This document shows, piece by piece, positions 26,115-34,344 of a stretch of DNA of 64,000 bases (position 1 is its first letter; every line of letters starts with the position of its first letter). Made by a program: the position numbers and the translations under genes. The notes below the pieces were generated by a model. That model had not been told where the DNA came from. It ran no database searches and saw only the letters and a list, made by a program, of their open reading frames with translations. This DNA comes from Poriferisodalis sp022821985 (lineage in GTDB: Bacteria > Actinomycetota > Acidimicrobiia > Acidimicrobiales > Poriferisodalaceae), in the NCBI RefSeq assembly GCF_965219595.1, contig NZ_OZ244781.1:2728001-2792000 (forward strand). Direction: 5' to 3'.

Positions 26115-27383
26115 AGCTCCCCTTTCCTCAAAGAGCATGCCTCCCAGATTCCGGGGGAAGCCCAGGCGATCTTCCAGACCTAAGGAACTTCGAGAGTCGC
26201 GCCGACCTCGAACGGATCCTGGGTGGTCAATTGCCGAGCGCCCGCGAGAGGTCGGTCGCGACGTGGGCAATCCAGCTTTGGAGGCTTCGAGAGAGAGTGC
26301 GCGTCGGCGACTTGGTGGTGATGCCGCTTAAGTCCACTTCTCAGATCGCATTCGGAGTCGTGACGCGGCCGTACTGGTTCAACGCGGATGACGAACCAGG
26401 CTGGCGGCACGTCGTGTCCGTGGATTGGCAGCGAACGGATGTGCCTCGCACCGCGGTTAAGCAAGATCTGCTGTATTCGCTGGGTTCAGCGTTAACCATC
26501 TGCACAATCACCAGAAATGATGGGCAGTGGCGGCTCCATCAGCTTCTCGAGACCGGGGTCGATCCGGGTGCGCGGTCGGCGGGCGAAACGACGGAACGCG
26601 AAGGTGGTGCCGCGGCCGGGAAACAGATCGACGATGGTGAATCGGAATCGACGGGGCCTGACACCGACCTCGAACGAGTCGGCAAGGACCGGATACACCG
26701 TTACATCGAAGAGAATTTCGCTGGTCACAGGCTGTCACAGCTAGTGGCGAAGCTCCTCGAGGCCGAGGGCTTTACTGTAGATACTGCTCCACCCGGTCCA
26801 GACGGCGGCATCGACGTATTCGCGGGACAAGGGCCGCTCGGCCTCGACAGCCCACGCGTCATTGTGCAGGTCAAATCCAGCCCCTCACCCGTCGACGTCA
26901 ATGTCGTGCGCGCACTCGAGGGTGTAGTTGGACGCCAGGGGGCGGATCAAGGCCTATTGGTTGCATTGGGGGGAGTCACCCAACCGGCACGCAGAGAGAT
27001 GCGCAGCCAGTTCTTCAGGGTTCGAGTCTGGGCCGCAGATGACTTGATCGATGCCCTGTTCCGCAACTACGACAAGCTCGACAAGGCAGTGCAGGCCGAA
27101 CTGCCACTCAAGCGAATCTGGACTCTCGTCGAAGAGTGACCTAGGCGTGATGCAAGCGCCTCAGCGAACCGCGCCGTCTAGTGCGCCGACGCTCGAGGTC
27201 CCTGTGTCTCGCGTTGATGCATGTCAGTCTTGCGCTTTGCGTCACGAATGGGCGAACGGGCAGGGCATCTAGGTGACGTCGAGCACAGGCAACATCCCAA
27301 CCCATGGGCAGCGGCATCACAGTGCGGTTGAAACCAGGGAAGGCATCTGCGGCAGCGTCCGCGCCGCGCTGAGATGTATGTGT

Positions 27384-27404
27384 CTTAAACGTGTTACGTT
27401 TAAG
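27384..27404. promoter_or_regulatory. Perfect 9-3-9 palindrome, likely toxin-antitoxin operator
   Basis: CTTAAACGT-gtt-ACGTTTAAG is a perfect inverted repeat ending 3 bp before the GTG of the toxin-like gene. AAGGAG overlaps its right edge. Known: antitoxins repress their own operons at such palindromes. Inferred: bound by the ribbon-helix-helix protein at 27655. Confidence 0.7.
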
Positions 27405-27406
27405 GA

Positions 27407-27658
27407 GTGTGGATCCATGAGTCGGCCTACCGCCATGGCCTGACCGACGACGAGATCCGTCACGCTTGGGACAACGCCATGGGCTTCTTTGACATCGACA
27501 TCGAACATGAGCCGATCAAGAGTCTCTGCATCGGACCCGACCGGGCGGGAAACCTGCTCGAAGTTCTGTACCTGCAAGCCGAAGACGCCGACCTCATCAT
27601 CCACGCCATGCCGCTACGACCGACATTCCGTGCCTATCTCACCAAAGAACATCTATGA
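27407..27658 (+). CDS. Putative toxin of a type II toxin-antitoxin pair
   Basis: An 83-residue protein from a GTG start directly behind a palindromic operator. The pattern HESAYRHGLTDDEIRHAW, then IGPDRAGNLLEVLYL, then IIHAMPLRPTFRAYL matches a small actinobacterial family usually found next to RHH antitoxins and distantly resembling BrnT-type RNase toxins. The ATG of the next gene overlaps this stop (ATGA), so toxin precedes antitoxin as in brnTA-like operons. AAGGAG is almost on the start codon, so the ribosome-binding geometry is odd, and a short-leader or leaderless message is possible. Activity is inferred only. Confidence 0.7.
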   Translation: MWIHESAYRHGLTDDEIRHAWDNAMGFFDIDIEHEPIKSLCIGPDRAGNLLEVLYLQAEDADLIIHAMPLRPTFRAYLTKEHL

Positions 27659-27942
27659 GCGACGAAACCGACACCAGCAAGGTGCGCAGCAGCTTGACCG
27701 ACGACGAGATCGACGCGATTGCTGCCGACTTTGAGAACCGGGAATTCGAGCCCGCCGAGCTGACAGCGATTCGCAAGACCCGCCGACGCTCCCCGCGCCT
27801 AGGCGAGGCGAGAGCCGAGGTGTACACGTTCCGAGCACCGCCGAGCTACAAGCGTCGCATCCAGGAGCAGGCTGCAGCCCAGGACGTGACTGAGAGCCAA
27901 GTCATTCGGGATGCGCTCGACGCATACCTCTCCGCGTCGTAG
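27655..27942 (+). CDS. Ribbon-helix-helix antitoxin
   Basis: A 95-residue protein overlapping the toxin gene by 4 bp. The C-terminal half is a CopG/RHH fold: a short strand (VYTFRAPPSYKRR) precedes two helices (IQEQAAAQDVTESQVIRDAL), suited to dimeric operator binding. The N-terminal acidic segment (SLTDDEIDAIAADFENREF) is the kind of region that usually wraps the toxin. Likely represses its own operon at 27384-27404. Confidence 0.78.
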   Translation: MSDETDTSKVRSSLTDDEIDAIAADFENREFEPAELTAIRKTRRRSPRLGEARAEVYTFRAPPSYKRRIQEQAAAQDVTESQVIRDALDAYLSAS

Positions 27943-28014
27943 TCCAGCTCGGAACATCGACCCCTGACGGTGCACCCAGCTCCATGAGCTGCCCACACTC
28001 AGTCTCTTGCGGCG

Positions 28015-28872
28015 CTATTCGTCGAGGGTGGGGCCGGTGCCTTGCACGCGGGTCTGGCGCATGTAGCGGCGCCAGCGGTCGGCGTCGTAGCCGGCACCGC
28101 GGTGCAGCAGGCAGCGATTGTCGTAGATGACCGTGTCGCCCGGGCTCCAGCGATGTGCGTACTCGTCTTCGGGACGGGTAGCGGCCTCGTTCAGCTCGTC
28201 GATGAGCCGGCGGCTGTCGATGCCATGCCAGCCGACGATCGACCGGGCATGCGAGCCGGCGTAGTAGTTCCTCAGGCCGTTGCCAGGGTTGGTGCGCACG
28301 AGCCGCTGGGGGATCGGCGGGAGTGATGCGGCGTGATTCGGATCGACCGGGGCGACCTTGGTCCGGCTGAACACGTAATCGTGCAGCACCACCAGGTCGT
28401 CGATCTCGGACTGGCGCTCGGGGCTGAGCCTGGCGTACGCGGCCCGCTGGCTCGCATACAGCGTCTCACCGCCCTCGCCGGGCACCTCGTAGGCGCACAG
28501 GATCGACACGTACGACGGCACGAGCCGGAATGACGAATCCGAGTGCCAGAGGTTGTTGCCCTTCTGGTTGTGGGTCAGCGGGTGTGACTCGTCCCGCTTG
28601 GTGTCGGCGTCGATGACGTTGCCGATCGTGCCGAAGTACTCGACCTTGCCCGTCTTGCCGAACACCACATGGTTCGGCTCGGGTTCGCCGAGGGTGCGGG
28701 TAAGCGCAAGCTGCGCTTCATCGGACATCTGCTGGTCCGGGAAATGCAGCAGCGAGTAGGTGTCGACGGCGTCGTGCAGCTCCGCAACCGCCGCGCCGTC
28801 GAGCGGCTTCGACAGGTCGATGCCGCCGACCTTGGCGCCGAAGTCGGGATGAATGGGCTCGAACGTCAGCAC
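28015..28872 (-). CDS. TauD/TfdA-family 2-oxoglutarate-dependent dioxygenase
   Basis: A 285-residue Fe(II)/2-oxoglutarate oxygenase from a GTG start with GAGGGAG upstream. Iron ligands are visible in LWHSDSSFR (HxD) and in the distal His of CLLHRGAGYD, and the 2-oxoglutarate-binding Arg lies in the RRYMRQTRVQG segment. FEPIHPDFGAKVGGIDLSKP is the standard family opening. Known members hydroxylate taurine, 2,4-D, alkylsulfates or other acids. The substrate is unknown; catabolic neighbours would fit a xenobiotic or sulfonate role. A 500-bp longer frame upstream is antisense read-through and was rejected. Confidence 0.9.
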   Translation of the reverse strand: MLTFEPIHPDFGAKVGGIDLSKPLDGAAVAELHDAVDTYSLLHFPDQQMSDEAQLALTRTLGEPEPNHVVFGKTGKVEYFGTIGNVIDADTKRDESHPLTHNQKGNNLWHSDSSFRLVPSYVSILCAYEVPGEGGETLYASQRAAYARLSPERQSEIDDLVVLHDYVFSRTKVAPVDPNHAASLPPIPQRLVRTNPGNGLRNYYAGSHARSIVGWHGIDSRRLIDELNEAATRPEDEYAHRWSPGDTVIYDNRCLLHRGAGYDADRWRRYMRQTRVQGTGPTLDE

Positions 28873-28955
28873 TGGATGTCTCCCTCGGGCAGCCCCGCCA
28901 TTGATTCTGGTCGCAGGCAATTCTTGCCGCCACTGCCGGCCGCCGGGCTCTGCCG

Positions 28956-31070
28956 TCAGCTCTGGTGGCGGGCCAGCGAACCGCCCTCGGCTGCCAACCG
29001 TTCCAGCAGCGGGCTGGGTGTCCAATGATCGCCACCCAGCGTCTCGTCGTAATGGCGGATGCGGCCCAGCACCTCGCCGAGCCCGATCTCGTCGGCCCAG
29101 TACATGGGCCCGCCGGTGTACATCGGCCAGCCGTAACCATTGATCCAGGTGACGTCGACGTCGCTGCCCCGCAGAGCGATGCCCTCGTCGAGGATCTTGG
29201 CGCCCTCGTTGACCATCGGGTACAGGCAGCGTTCGAGGATCTCCTGATCGGTGACATCGCGCAGCACCGCTCCCCGCTCAGCGGCGAAGTCGCGGATCAT
29301 CTGCTCGACCTCCGGGTCGGGCGTCGAGGCCCGGGTGTCGGGGTCGTAGATGTAGTAGCCGCGGCCGTTCTTCTGGCCCCGGCGACCCGACTCGCACAGC
29401 ACCTCGCGCACCGTCGAGCTCGACGACGTGTCCTCGTTCCAGCCCACGTCGAGACCGGCCAGATCGCTCATGGCAAACGGCCCCATGGGGAAGCCGAAGC
29501 CGTACACGACCTTGTCGATCTGGGCAGGCGTGGCGCCCTCCAGCAGCATCTTCTCGGCCTCGATGCCCCGCATGAACAGCATCCGGTTGCCGATGAAGCC
29601 GTAGCAGACACCGCACAGCACCGGTGTCTTGCCGATGCGCTTGCCGATCGACATGGCGGTGGTGATGGCCGTGTGCGAGGTGGCATCGCCGCGCACCACT
29701 TCAAGCATCCGCATGACGTTGGCGGGGGAGAAGAAGTGCATGCCGATGACGGCCTCAGGCCGTGACGTGGCCGAGGCGATCTCGTTCACATCCAGCGCGG
29801 AGGTGTTGGTGGCGAGCACCGCACCCGGCTTGCAGATGCCGTCGAGCTGGGAGAACACGTCCTTCTTGAGCGCCATGTTCTCGAAGACGGCCTCGATCAT
29901 CAGGTCGCAGTCGGCGAAGTCGCCCATGTCGGTGGAGCCCTGGAGCAGGTCCATGCGGGTCTGCACGTCGTCTGAGGAGATGCCGCCTCGCGCCGCAGTG
30001 CGCTCGTAGTTGCGCCGCACCACGCCGAGGCCTCGCTCGAGGCTGGCCTCGTCACGCTCCACGAGGGTGACAGGAATACCGATGTTGGCGAAGTTCATCG
30101 CGATGCCGCCGCCCATCGTGCCCGCGCCCAGGATGCCGACCCGCGCAATGTCGACGGGCGGCGTGTCGCGGGGAACGTCGGGCACCTTCTGCGCAGCTCG
30201 CTCAGCAAAGAAGTAGTACTGCTGCGCGTTGGCCTGCGAGCTGCCCATCAGCTCGCCGAAGATGCGCTGCTCGGCGGCGAGCCCGGCCTCGAAGTCGCCG
30301 CTGGCGCCGGTCTCGACGGCTGCTTCCACGCAGCGCACGATGCAGTCAGGTGCTTCGAAGCCGCGCGTCCGGCGGGCGATCGAGGCCCGGAAGGCCGCGA
30401 ACTGCTCGGCACCGAAGCCTTCGAGGCGATCGTTGCGATCGCGGATGCGCGGGCGGGGCATGCCTTCTGCCACAGCTCGGCGGGCGAATGCCACCGCTCC
30501 GGCCTCGAGATCGGCCAGCGAGTCGCCCACGATCTCGTTGATCAGGCCGCATTCCAGGGCCTCAGAGGCGCCGATCGGGTCGCCACTGACCATCATCTCG
30601 AGCGCCCGCTGCGGGCCGGTGATGCGCGGCAGGCGCTGCGTGCCGCCGCCGCCGGGCAGCAGGCCCAGCTTCACCTCGGGCAGGCCGAACTGGGCTGTGC
30701 TGATGGCGACCCGGAAGTGCGCGCACAGCGCGACCTCCAGCCCGCCGCCGAGCGCAGTGCCGTGGATCGCAGCCACCACTGGCTTGCTGCAGTTCTCCAT
30801 GGCCTCCTGACCGGGCACGAGGGCGGGGGGCTTGGGCGGCTGGGAGAACTCGGTGATGTCTGCACCGGCGATGAAGGTCCGCCCGTCGCAGATGAGCACG
30901 ATGGCTGTTGCGTCGCTGGCCTCGGCGGCTGCCATGCCGTCGATGAGGCCTTGGCGCACGTGGTAGCTCAGCGCGTTGACGGGCGGGTTGTTCACGATGA
31001 GCAACGCCACGTCGTCGCGGCGCTCGAGTCGGACCGACTCGGTGATCTGGCTCTGGTCCTGGGTTGTCAT
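28956..31070 (-). CDS. fadB: Multifunctional enoyl-CoA hydratase/3-hydroxyacyl-CoA dehydrogenase
   Basis: A 704-residue fatty-acid or acyl-CoA beta-oxidation enzyme. The N-terminal crotonase domain (residues about 10-200) has FIAGADITEF and ALGGGLEVALCAHFR forming the oxyanion hole. The NAD-binding 3-hydroxyacyl-CoA dehydrogenase domain starts near residue 305 (VGILGAGTMGGGIAMNFA) with IEAVFENMALK and GMHFFSPANVM. C-terminal HCDH domains follow (GFIGNRMLF, GFPMGPFAMSDLAGLD). The ATG at 31070 was chosen; the open frame continues about 490 codons upstream but is antisense to the aminotransferase gene. It may serve the CoA-thioester products of the benzoate cluster, though that is 26 kb away. 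Confidence 0.93.
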   Translation of the reverse strand: MTTQDQSQITESVRLERRDDVALLIVNNPPVNALSYHVRQGLIDGMAAAEASDATAIVLICDGRTFIAGADITEFSQPPKPPALVPGQEAMENCSKPVVAAIHGTALGGGLEVALCAHFRVAISTAQFGLPEVKLGLLPGGGGTQRLPRITGPQRALEMMVSGDPIGASEALECGLINEIVGDSLADLEAGAVAFARRAVAEGMPRPRIRDRNDRLEGFGAEQFAAFRASIARRTRGFEAPDCIVRCVEAAVETGASGDFEAGLAAEQRIFGELMGSSQANAQQYYFFAERAAQKVPDVPRDTPPVDIARVGILGAGTMGGGIAMNFANIGIPVTLVERDEASLERGLGVVRRNYERTAARGGISSDDVQTRMDLLQGSTDMGDFADCDLMIEAVFENMALKKDVFSQLDGICKPGAVLATNTSALDVNEIASATSRPEAVIGMHFFSPANVMRMLEVVRGDATSHTAITTAMSIGKRIGKTPVLCGVCYGFIGNRMLFMRGIEAEKMLLEGATPAQIDKVVYGFGFPMGPFAMSDLAGLDVGWNEDTSSSSTVREVLCESGRRGQKNGRGYYIYDPDTRASTPDPEVEQMIRDFAAERGAVLRDVTDQEILERCLYPMVNEGAKILDEGIALRGSDVDVTWINGYGWPMYTGGPMYWADEIGLGEVLGRIRHYDETLGGDHWTPSPLLERLAAEGGSLARHQS

Positions 31071-31226
31071 GGGCCGCAGCGTACGCAACGACGGCCCTGC
31101 CGGACCGGGCCGGTGCGTGCCACAGGCGATTCGGCGCCGAATTCTCCCCGATGCGGACAGGGCCCGGCGATACGCTGCGAATGTCTTGGACGACTGCAAC
31201 GCCCAAGCCATCCCCATGGAGCGCCG

Positions 31227-32252
31227 GTGACTGACAAGCCCGACCCGTTTACGGTCCCCTTCGGGACCATCTTCTGTGACTGGATGACCACCGCCCGCGC
31301 CGACGACGGCCCGTACGTCTACGGCGGGGGAGCTGAGCCATTCGGCGACTTCACGATCAGCCCCGCGGCGCACGTACTGCACTACGGCAGCGCCATCTTC
31401 GAAGGGCTCAAGGCACACCGCCAGGTGGACGGGTCGCTGGCGATCTTCCGGCTGGACCGGCATGTGGAACGCATGGTGTCCAGCGCACAACGGCTGCGGC
31501 TGCCCGCCATCGACGGTGATGTCCTGCATCAGATGTGCGTGGACGCAGTGGAGGCGAACGCGGGCGAGGTGCCCGACCCGCCCGGCTCGCTCTACATCCG
31601 CCCGACGCTCATCGGCACCGAGCCCGATATCGGCGCTGCGGCCCGTCCGACGCGCAGCGCGTTGCTCTATGTCGTCAATTGCCCGGTCGGCGACTACTTC
31701 AAGGGCGGCGTTCGGCCGCTGACCTTGCTGGTGGAGACCGACATTCCCCGCACTGTCCCGCAGTTCGGCATGGTGAAGTGCGGCGGGAACTACGCGATGG
31801 CACTGGCGCCCACGCTGGATGCCATGGCCGGCAACGAGGCCATTGACCAGATGCTGTTCGCCACCGGCGGCGACATCACCGAGACCGGGGCGTCCAACTT
31901 CTTCCTGGCCGACGACGAGCGGGTGGTGACCCGCCACCTCGACGAGTCGTTCCTGCACGGTGTCACCCGGTCGTCGGTGATCGAGCTGGCTGCGTCCTTG
32001 GGCTACGAGGTCGAGGAGCGTTCGATCGACCCCGAGGAGCTGGTCGACTGGGCTGAGCGCGGCGAAGCGTTCCTGTCGGGAACAGCGGCGGTGCTCGCGC
32101 CGGTCGGCACGATCCTGTACGAGGGCAAGACGCTCAGCGTGGGCGACGGCCAGCCGGGCCGCAACACGATGCGGCTGCGCCAGGCGCTCGTCGACATCCA
32201 GGTCGGTGCTGCGCCCGACCCCTTCGGTTGGCGCACACCTGTGAAGGGCTGA
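31227..32252 (+). CDS. ilvE: Branched-chain amino acid aminotransferase
   Basis: A 341-residue class IV PLP enzyme that transfers the amino group between glutamate and branched-chain 2-keto acids. Landmarks are HYGSAIFEGLKAHR, FRLDRHVERMVSSAQRL, LYIRPTLIGTE, the PLP-lysine segment MVKCGGNYAMAL, and GGDITETGASNFFL. Length and motif order match the bacterial IlvE type II (about 340-365 residues). The GTG at 31227 gives VTDKPDPFTVPFG. It is divergent from fadB. The HD-domain gene follows after 14 bp, so the two are probably co-transcribed. Confidence 0.92.
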   Translation: MTDKPDPFTVPFGTIFCDWMTTARADDGPYVYGGGAEPFGDFTISPAAHVLHYGSAIFEGLKAHRQVDGSLAIFRLDRHVERMVSSAQRLRLPAIDGDVLHQMCVDAVEANAGEVPDPPGSLYIRPTLIGTEPDIGAAARPTRSALLYVVNCPVGDYFKGGVRPLTLLVETDIPRTVPQFGMVKCGGNYAMALAPTLDAMAGNEAIDQMLFATGGDITETGASNFFLADDERVVTRHLDESFLHGVTRSSVIELAASLGYEVEERSIDPEELVDWAERGEAFLSGTAAVLAPVGTILYEGKTLSVGDGQPGRNTMRLRQALVDIQVGAAPDPFGWRTPVKG

Positions 32253-32266
32253 CGGATCGGATTGAC

Positions 32267-32869
32267 ATGAGCAGTCCGGACACTGACCGCATCGTGTCCT
32301 GGACGGCAATGGAGCACGGCACCGCTGAGGACTACGCGTTCCTGGACAGCCAGCACTACGCGCACGTCCGCGAGGGACTGGTCGACAACCTGCTGAACAT
32401 CCTGAAATGTCTGCGGGGACCCACGCTGGGGTACCCGATCGACCGCTACGACCATTCCCTGCAGTCGGCATCCCGGGCATTGCGGAACGGCGAATCGACC
32501 GACCTCGTGGCGGCGGCCCTGCTGCATGACATCGGCGACGCATTCGCGCCCGAGAATCACAGTGCCGCCGGCGCCGCCGTGCTTCAGCCGTACGTCGACG
32601 AGGGCACCCACTGGGTGATCGCTCATCACGGCCTGTTTCAGGGCTACTACTACTTTCACCACCTCGGTGGCGATCGCGATGCCCGCGAGCAGTATCAGAG
32701 CTCGCCCCACTACGACGCCTGCGTGGACTTCTGCGAGAACTACGACCAGAACTGCTTCGACCCGAAGTACCCCAACCTTGCAGCGGAAGACTTCCGCCCC
32801 CTGCTCGACGAGGTCTTCAGCCGCCCCTCACAGGTCCCCGCCACCGCCCCATTGCCGACACCGAGCTGA
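32267..32869 (+). CDS. HD-domain protein (PhnZ/MIOX-like oxygenase or hydrolase)
   Basis: A 200-residue protein with the HD signature: H63 (YDHSLQSASRA), H87-D88 (LLHDIGD), H98 and the distal HHGLFQGYYYFHHLGGD. NYDQNCFDPKYP near the C-terminus is a strong family feature. Known: HD-fold proteins with an 'HSLQSA' helix include PhnZ, a mixed-valence diiron oxygenase cleaving organophosphonates, besides ordinary phosphohydrolases. The sequence is compatible with either. It is closely linked to ilvE. The TauD-type oxygenase 4 kb away recalls the PhnY*/PhnZ partnership, but that link is speculative. Confidence 0.75.
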   Translation: MSSPDTDRIVSWTAMEHGTAEDYAFLDSQHYAHVREGLVDNLLNILKCLRGPTLGYPIDRYDHSLQSASRALRNGESTDLVAAALLHDIGDAFAPENHSAAGAAVLQPYVDEGTHWVIAHHGLFQGYYYFHHLGGDRDAREQYQSSPHYDACVDFCENYDQNCFDPKYPNLAAEDFRPLLDEVFSRPSQVPATAPLPTPS

Positions 32870-32901
32870 TTCTTCGCTGAAGACGGCTGTTGCTCCCCGC
32901 C

Positions 32902-33291
32902 TCACCAGAGCGTGGCGACGGGGAACTCCTCAAATGCCGGGTCTCTCGTGACGAGTGTCAACGACTCGATCTCGGCCTGCGCCGCCAGCATCCGGTCGAA
33001 TGGATCCTTGTGCGCCGTTGCGTAACTTCCGGCGCGCTGAGCATGCGTGAAGGTGATTGGCAGTCGGTTGTAGTCAGCCGCCAGAACCAACTGATCGAGT
33101 CGCGACGCGAAGATCCCCAGATCGTCGAGCCGACCCAAGCGGTGTTTGGTCGCAATCTCCCACGCACTCGCAGCGCTCACGAGAATCCTCGCCTCGGGGT
33201 CCAAGACTGCGGCCCGAGCTCCGGCAGAGAGCGCCGGGTCGTCTCCCAAACACCACAGCAGGGCGTGGGTGTCCAGCAGGAGCTCGTTCAT
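32902..33291 (-). CDS. vapC: PIN-domain toxin (VapC type)
   Basis: A 129-residue ribonuclease toxin. The acidic PIN residues appear in LLLDTHALLWCLGD (first Asp), SAASAWEIATKHRLG (Glu) and THKDPFDRMLAAQA-like TAHKDPFDRM (Asp). Known: such PIN proteins cleave tRNA or mRNA when the antitoxin is degraded. The ATG at 33291 overlaps the antitoxin stop (ATGA), the usual antitoxin-toxin order. It converges on the HD-domain gene. Length fits the family. Confidence 0.9.
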   Translation of the reverse strand: MNELLLDTHALLWCLGDDPALSAGARAAVLDPEARILVSAASAWEIATKHRLGRLDDLGIFASRLDQLVLAADYNRLPITFTHAQRAGSYATAHKDPFDRMLAAQAEIESLTLVTRDPAFEEFPVATLW

Positions 33292-33530
33292 CCTCCCTCC
33301 CATGCTGCGAGTTCGTCATCGGGGAGGGGATCGAAGAACTCTGGTGGCACCTCGATGCCGCGGAACAGTCCTATGCGGCGACTCGGCCGCCTCTCCTCGT
33401 ACGGCACAAGACGGGCGCAGGGCTTGCCCGCCCGCGCAATCACGATCTCCTCACCGGCCTCGACTCGGCTGAGCAGCTTCGACAGATGTGTCTTCGCCTC
33501 GTGCACATTCACCATTGATGACGATTTCAT
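33288..33530 (-). CDS. Phd/YefM-type antitoxin
   Basis: An 80-residue antitoxin. The N-terminal DNA-binding part reads MVNVHEAKTHLSKLLSRVEA then GEEIVIARAGKPCARLVP, a textbook Phd/YefM fold. The C-terminal acidic tail (FDPLPDDELAAWEGG) is the toxin-neutralising segment. The first gene of the pair, it starts at ATG 33530 and lies 50 bp from a perfect palindrome that is its probable operator. Confidence 0.9.
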   Translation of the reverse strand: MKSSSMVNVHEAKTHLSKLLSRVEAGEEIVIARAGKPCARLVPYEERRPSRRIGLFRGIEVPPEFFDPLPDDELAAWEGG

Positions 33531-33579
33531 GTTATCTCAGCCTTAGCAAGTTATTTTCGCCGCAACGACGCTTATGAAC

Positions 33580-33600
33580 TTAGTCTAGTGACTAGACTAA
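33580..33600. promoter_or_regulatory. Perfect 9-3-9 palindrome upstream of the Phd/VapC pair
   Basis: TTAGTCTAG-tga-CTAGACTAA is a perfect inverted repeat 50 bp before the antitoxin start, in a locally AT-rich stretch. Probable autoregulatory operator. It differs in sequence from the palindrome at 27384 but has identical geometry. Confidence 0.65.
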
Positions 33601-33676
33601 TTCGTGAAACGCTGATCCCCACGACGCGCTGTGGCGCGCCGGTACCGCAAAGTTCCTGCCGTCGAACGGCGTCGGG

Positions 33677-34279
33677 TCAGAGGCGGGTGATGGGGTCGCC
33701 GGGGCGGACGGTGCCGGGCTGGATGACGCGGCAGTTGACGCCCCGCATGCGCAGGTCGCGGCCCTCGCCGGTGTTCACGAAACGCAGGGCGTCGCGGCCG
33801 AATCGGGCGGCGAACTTGGCACAGCCTCGGTGCGGTTTGGCCGTGACCTCCAGGATCGCGTCGCCGAGTCTCAGCTGGGCACCGGCGGGCAGCGTTTCGT
33901 GGCTGATGTCGAGGTCGGCGTAGATCTGGTCGCCCGCGAGCGGCCAGCGTTCGACCGGTCCGATGACGGCGGCCGCCGCACGAGCGCTCATGATGGTGAT
34001 CTGGGCATCCGGGTGCGGTCCGCCATCGACTGAGGACGGTGAGCCTCGCTGGTTCCACGTGTCGCCCGCAACGCCTTCGGCATCGTTGATCTCGGCCACG
34101 TCGAGCACTTCGCGGGCATCTTCGCCAGGGCGGCGAACGATGAGCTCGATCGTGCCGGTGCTGCCGGGCGCCTCGCGAATGTGGGGCAGCGCCGCTGCTA
34201 GCTCGCCGGTGCTGCGGTGGAGCGCTTCATTGGTGTCTTCGTGCCTGGCGGCGGTGCTGGTATCGGCTGATGCGTTCAT
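33677..34279 (-). CDS. MOSC-domain protein
   Basis: A 200-residue MOSC (molybdenum cofactor sulfurase C-terminal) protein. Segments GTIELIVRRPGE, GVAGDTWNQRG, ITIMSARAAAAVIG, DLDISHETLPAGAQLRLGDAILEVT and HRGCAKFAARFG, with the conserved Cys, follow the stand-alone MOSC family order; VNCRVIQPGTVRPGD closes the barrel. Known relatives reduce N-hydroxylated compounds or bind the molybdenum cofactor. The first 40 residues are probably disordered. It is followed on the same strand by no close partner; the hydantoinase gene lies 65 bp upstream on that strand, so they could share a transcript. Confidence 0.85.
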   Translation of the reverse strand: MNASADTSTAARHEDTNEALHRSTGELAAALPHIREAPGSTGTIELIVRRPGEDAREVLDVAEINDAEGVAGDTWNQRGSPSSVDGGPHPDAQITIMSARAAAAVIGPVERWPLAGDQIYADLDISHETLPAGAQLRLGDAILEVTAKPHRGCAKFAARFGRDALRFVNTGEGRDLRMRGVNCRVIQPGTVRPGDPITRL

Positions 34280-34344
34280 GTGAGGGTGCCTTCGGCTGGA
34301 GTCGAATGGGCGGGAGCGCTCCTGGCCTCCGCGCCACAGGGGGA

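Larger units (their letters stand above)
24933..26164 (-). mobile_element. IS3-family insertion sequence, 1232 bp
   Basis: Left end TGGGCTTCCCCCCAAATTTA and the reverse complement of the right end, TGGGCTTCCCCCGGAATCTG, form an imperfect inverted repeat beginning with the TG usual for IS3. Flanking 3-bp duplication GGC lies at 24930-24932 and 26165-26167. Two overlapping minus-strand frames (orfA, orfB) have the normal IS3 arrangement. The element looks intact. Confidence 0.93.
24822..27139 (+). pseudogene. Mrr-type restriction endonuclease split by an IS3 element
   Basis: Left part 24822-24932 begins at tandem GTG codons (24819 or 24822) after AAGGAAG. It reads VPTAWLIRAGKFGEREDF then SLASCGWG, the N-terminal signature of restriction-system proteins with a PUA-like module. 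Right part 26168-27139 continues DLPDLRNFESRADLE and contains GDLVVMPLKS. The Mrr_cat core then has GGIDVFAGQGPLG followed by VIVQVKSS (D...QxK). Removing 24933-26164 and one GGC gives one open frame of 360 residues. Known: Mrr-like enzymes cleave foreign or modified DNA. The N-terminal module is separated from the nuclease domain, so function is probably lost. Confidence 0.88.

Noticed and set aside
31071..32543. About 490-codon upstream extension of the fadB frame
   Set aside because: It is antisense to ilvE and the HD-domain gene; FadB family alignment starts at 31070.
32902..33600. Considered whether the PIN/Phd pair belongs to the defence island
   Set aside because: It lies more than 5 kb beyond the island among housekeeping genes, with ordinary toxin-antitoxin features.
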